From the NCBI GenBank assembly GCA_035470525.1, contig DATIQT010000037.1, forward strand, positions 1-7,138: a stretch of DNA of 7,138 nt. The letters run 5' to 3'. The notes beneath the pieces are model-generated. The model ran no database searches. It saw only the letters and a list, made by a program, of their open reading frames with translations, and was not told the DNA's origin. This document shows, in pieces, positions 6,882 to 7,138 of this stretch. The stretch's first letter is position 1, and each line of letters begins with the position of its first letter. Position numbers and translations under genes: made by a program. This DNA is from CALXSC01 sp035470525. Lineage in GTDB: Bacteria; Pseudomonadota; Alphaproteobacteria; Rickettsiales; UBA1997.

Positions 6882-6898
6882 AACAATTTATAATTGCT
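6882..6898. repeat. Imperfect inverted repeat, 7-bp arms
   Basis: The minus strand reads AGCAATT, a three-base ATA spacer, then AATTGTT. All arm positions pair if one G-U is allowed. It lies just downstream of the candidate -10 box, where an operator or a leader hairpin could act. No U-tract follows, so it is not a typical terminator. The low complexity of the region makes a chance origin quite possible. Confidence 0.25.
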
Positions 6899-6932
6899 AA
6901 TTTAATCCGCCAAAAATCAATGTCAAGTTTTT

Positions 6933-7138
6933 TTATTGATTATTAAAATGGATAATAAATCCAAGCTTCTTCCTCTGATCAGCCCAATCTAACTCTGAAC
7001 AATTATATAAATCACTCAAAGTGAGACCTATTGGAGCATAACCACTTAAAATCGCCTTTTTAATGTCTGGAGCTAAAAATACTAAATTTAATACTCTAGC
7101 TACATAAGATGTCTCTTTGTTTTCTCTTTTAGCTATAT
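6933..7138 (-). CDS. Serine recombinase/resolvase-type protein, C-terminal fragment (cut by window edge)
   Basis: Sixty-seven codons are open on the minus strand from the window edge (first full codon ends at 7136) to a TAA at 6935-6933. The translation includes IAKRENKETSYVARVLNLVF, LAPDIKKAILSGYAP, GLTLSDLY and LDWADQRKKLGF. This is the characteristic C-terminal tail I know from many alphaproteobacterial site-specific recombinases ('SYVxRxLxLAFLAPDI..AIL.G..P..LT...L...LPLDWxxQRxxLGF'). It includes a helix-turn-helix-like stretch (SYVARVLNLVF). The catalytic serine domain would lie outside the window, so completeness and activity are unknown. A hand count of 6961-7138 gives about 33% G+C, above most of the downstream cluster though not above the start of the epimerase gene. 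It probably belongs to a mobile or integrated element bordering the glycan genes. Confidence 0.75.
   Translation of the reverse strand, partial: IAKRENKETSYVARVLNLVFLAPDIKKAILSGYAPIGLTLSDLYNCSELDWADQRKKLGFIIHFNNQ

Larger units (their letters stand above)
6846..6932 (-). promoter_or_regulatory. Intergenic region upstream of the epimerase gene with candidate operon promoter
   Basis: This 87-bp gap separates the recombinase stop from the epimerase start. On the minus strand a perfect TTGACA (6926-6921) is followed after 16 bp by TAAATT (6904-6899), a 4/6 match to TATAAT. Transcription would then begin roughly 45-50 bp before the epimerase ATG. Between them lies an imperfect dyad at 6882-6898 (AGCAATT-ATA-AATTGTT), which could be an operator or chance. 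AAAGGA at 6850-6855 serves as ribosome binding site, four bases from the ATG. A consensus -35 in such AT-rich DNA is suggestive only. No clear terminator for the recombinase gene is visible. Confidence 0.4.

Noticed and set aside
6882..6898. Intrinsic terminator for the recombinase gene
   Set aside because: The stem is short and AT-rich and no run of U follows on the minus strand.
1..7138. CRISPR array, tRNA, rRNA or complete insertion sequence
   Set aside because: No regularly spaced direct repeats, no tRNA-like cloverleaf, no rRNA sequence and no transposase with terminal repeats were seen; runs of A/T repeats reflect base composition.

Overview
This window is a very AT-rich stretch (hand counts of sampled 60-base rows give about 13-40% G+C, mostly near 20%). 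Every gene I can support lies on the minus strand, so transcription runs from the high-coordinate end to the low-coordinate end. It looks like part of a bacterial surface-glycan (LPS, capsule or exopolysaccharide) gene cluster. The low G+C and a recombinase tail of a kind I associate with Alphaproteobacteria suggest a reduced-genome alphaproteobacterium (Rickettsiales-, Holosporales- or Pelagibacterales-like). That placement is inferred from general sequence character, not proven.

Layout in transcription order. (1) 7136-6933: the C-terminal end of a serine recombinase/resolvase-type protein, cut by the window edge and a little richer in G+C than most of what follows. (2) 6932-6846: an 87-bp intergenic region with a promoter-like TTGACA / TAAATT pair and a good ribosome binding site. 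(3) 6845-5839: an NAD-dependent nucleotide-sugar epimerase/dehydratase broken by a 2-base insertion (TG doubled at 6439-6442) just before the catalytic YxxxK motif. Removing the two bases restores a 334-residue protein. (4) 5822-4815: a glycosyltransferase-like protein resembling a family I recall from T4-like marine cyanophages, built from two repeated N-terminal halves of which only the second keeps a DxD motif. (5) 4813-3461: a divergent MurA-like enolpyruvyl transferase. (6) 3451-2267: a GT-B glycosyltransferase. (7) 2163-1177: an APH/choline-kinase-fold small-molecule kinase, preceded by a 103-bp gap with a perfect palindrome and a possible internal promoter. (8) 1177-212: a HAD-superfamily phosphatase whose start overlaps the kinase stop (TAATG). 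(9) 208-1: the N-terminus of a family 2 (Glyco_tranf_2_4-like) glycosyltransferase, running off the window.

Working model (inference): the epimerase supplies a nucleotide sugar, three glycosyltransferases assemble or decorate a glycan, and the MurA paralogue with the kinase/phosphatase pair makes an unusual sugar precursor or substituent, for example an enolpyruvyl-derived or phosphorylated group. Tight spacing (1-nt overlap, 1-, 3-, 9- and 16-bp gaps) supports co-transcription. No flippase, polymerase, MurB-like reductase or membrane protein is visible, so the cluster must continue outside the window. No rRNA, tRNA, CRISPR array or complete insertion sequence was found, and no intergenic stretch exceeds about 105 bp.
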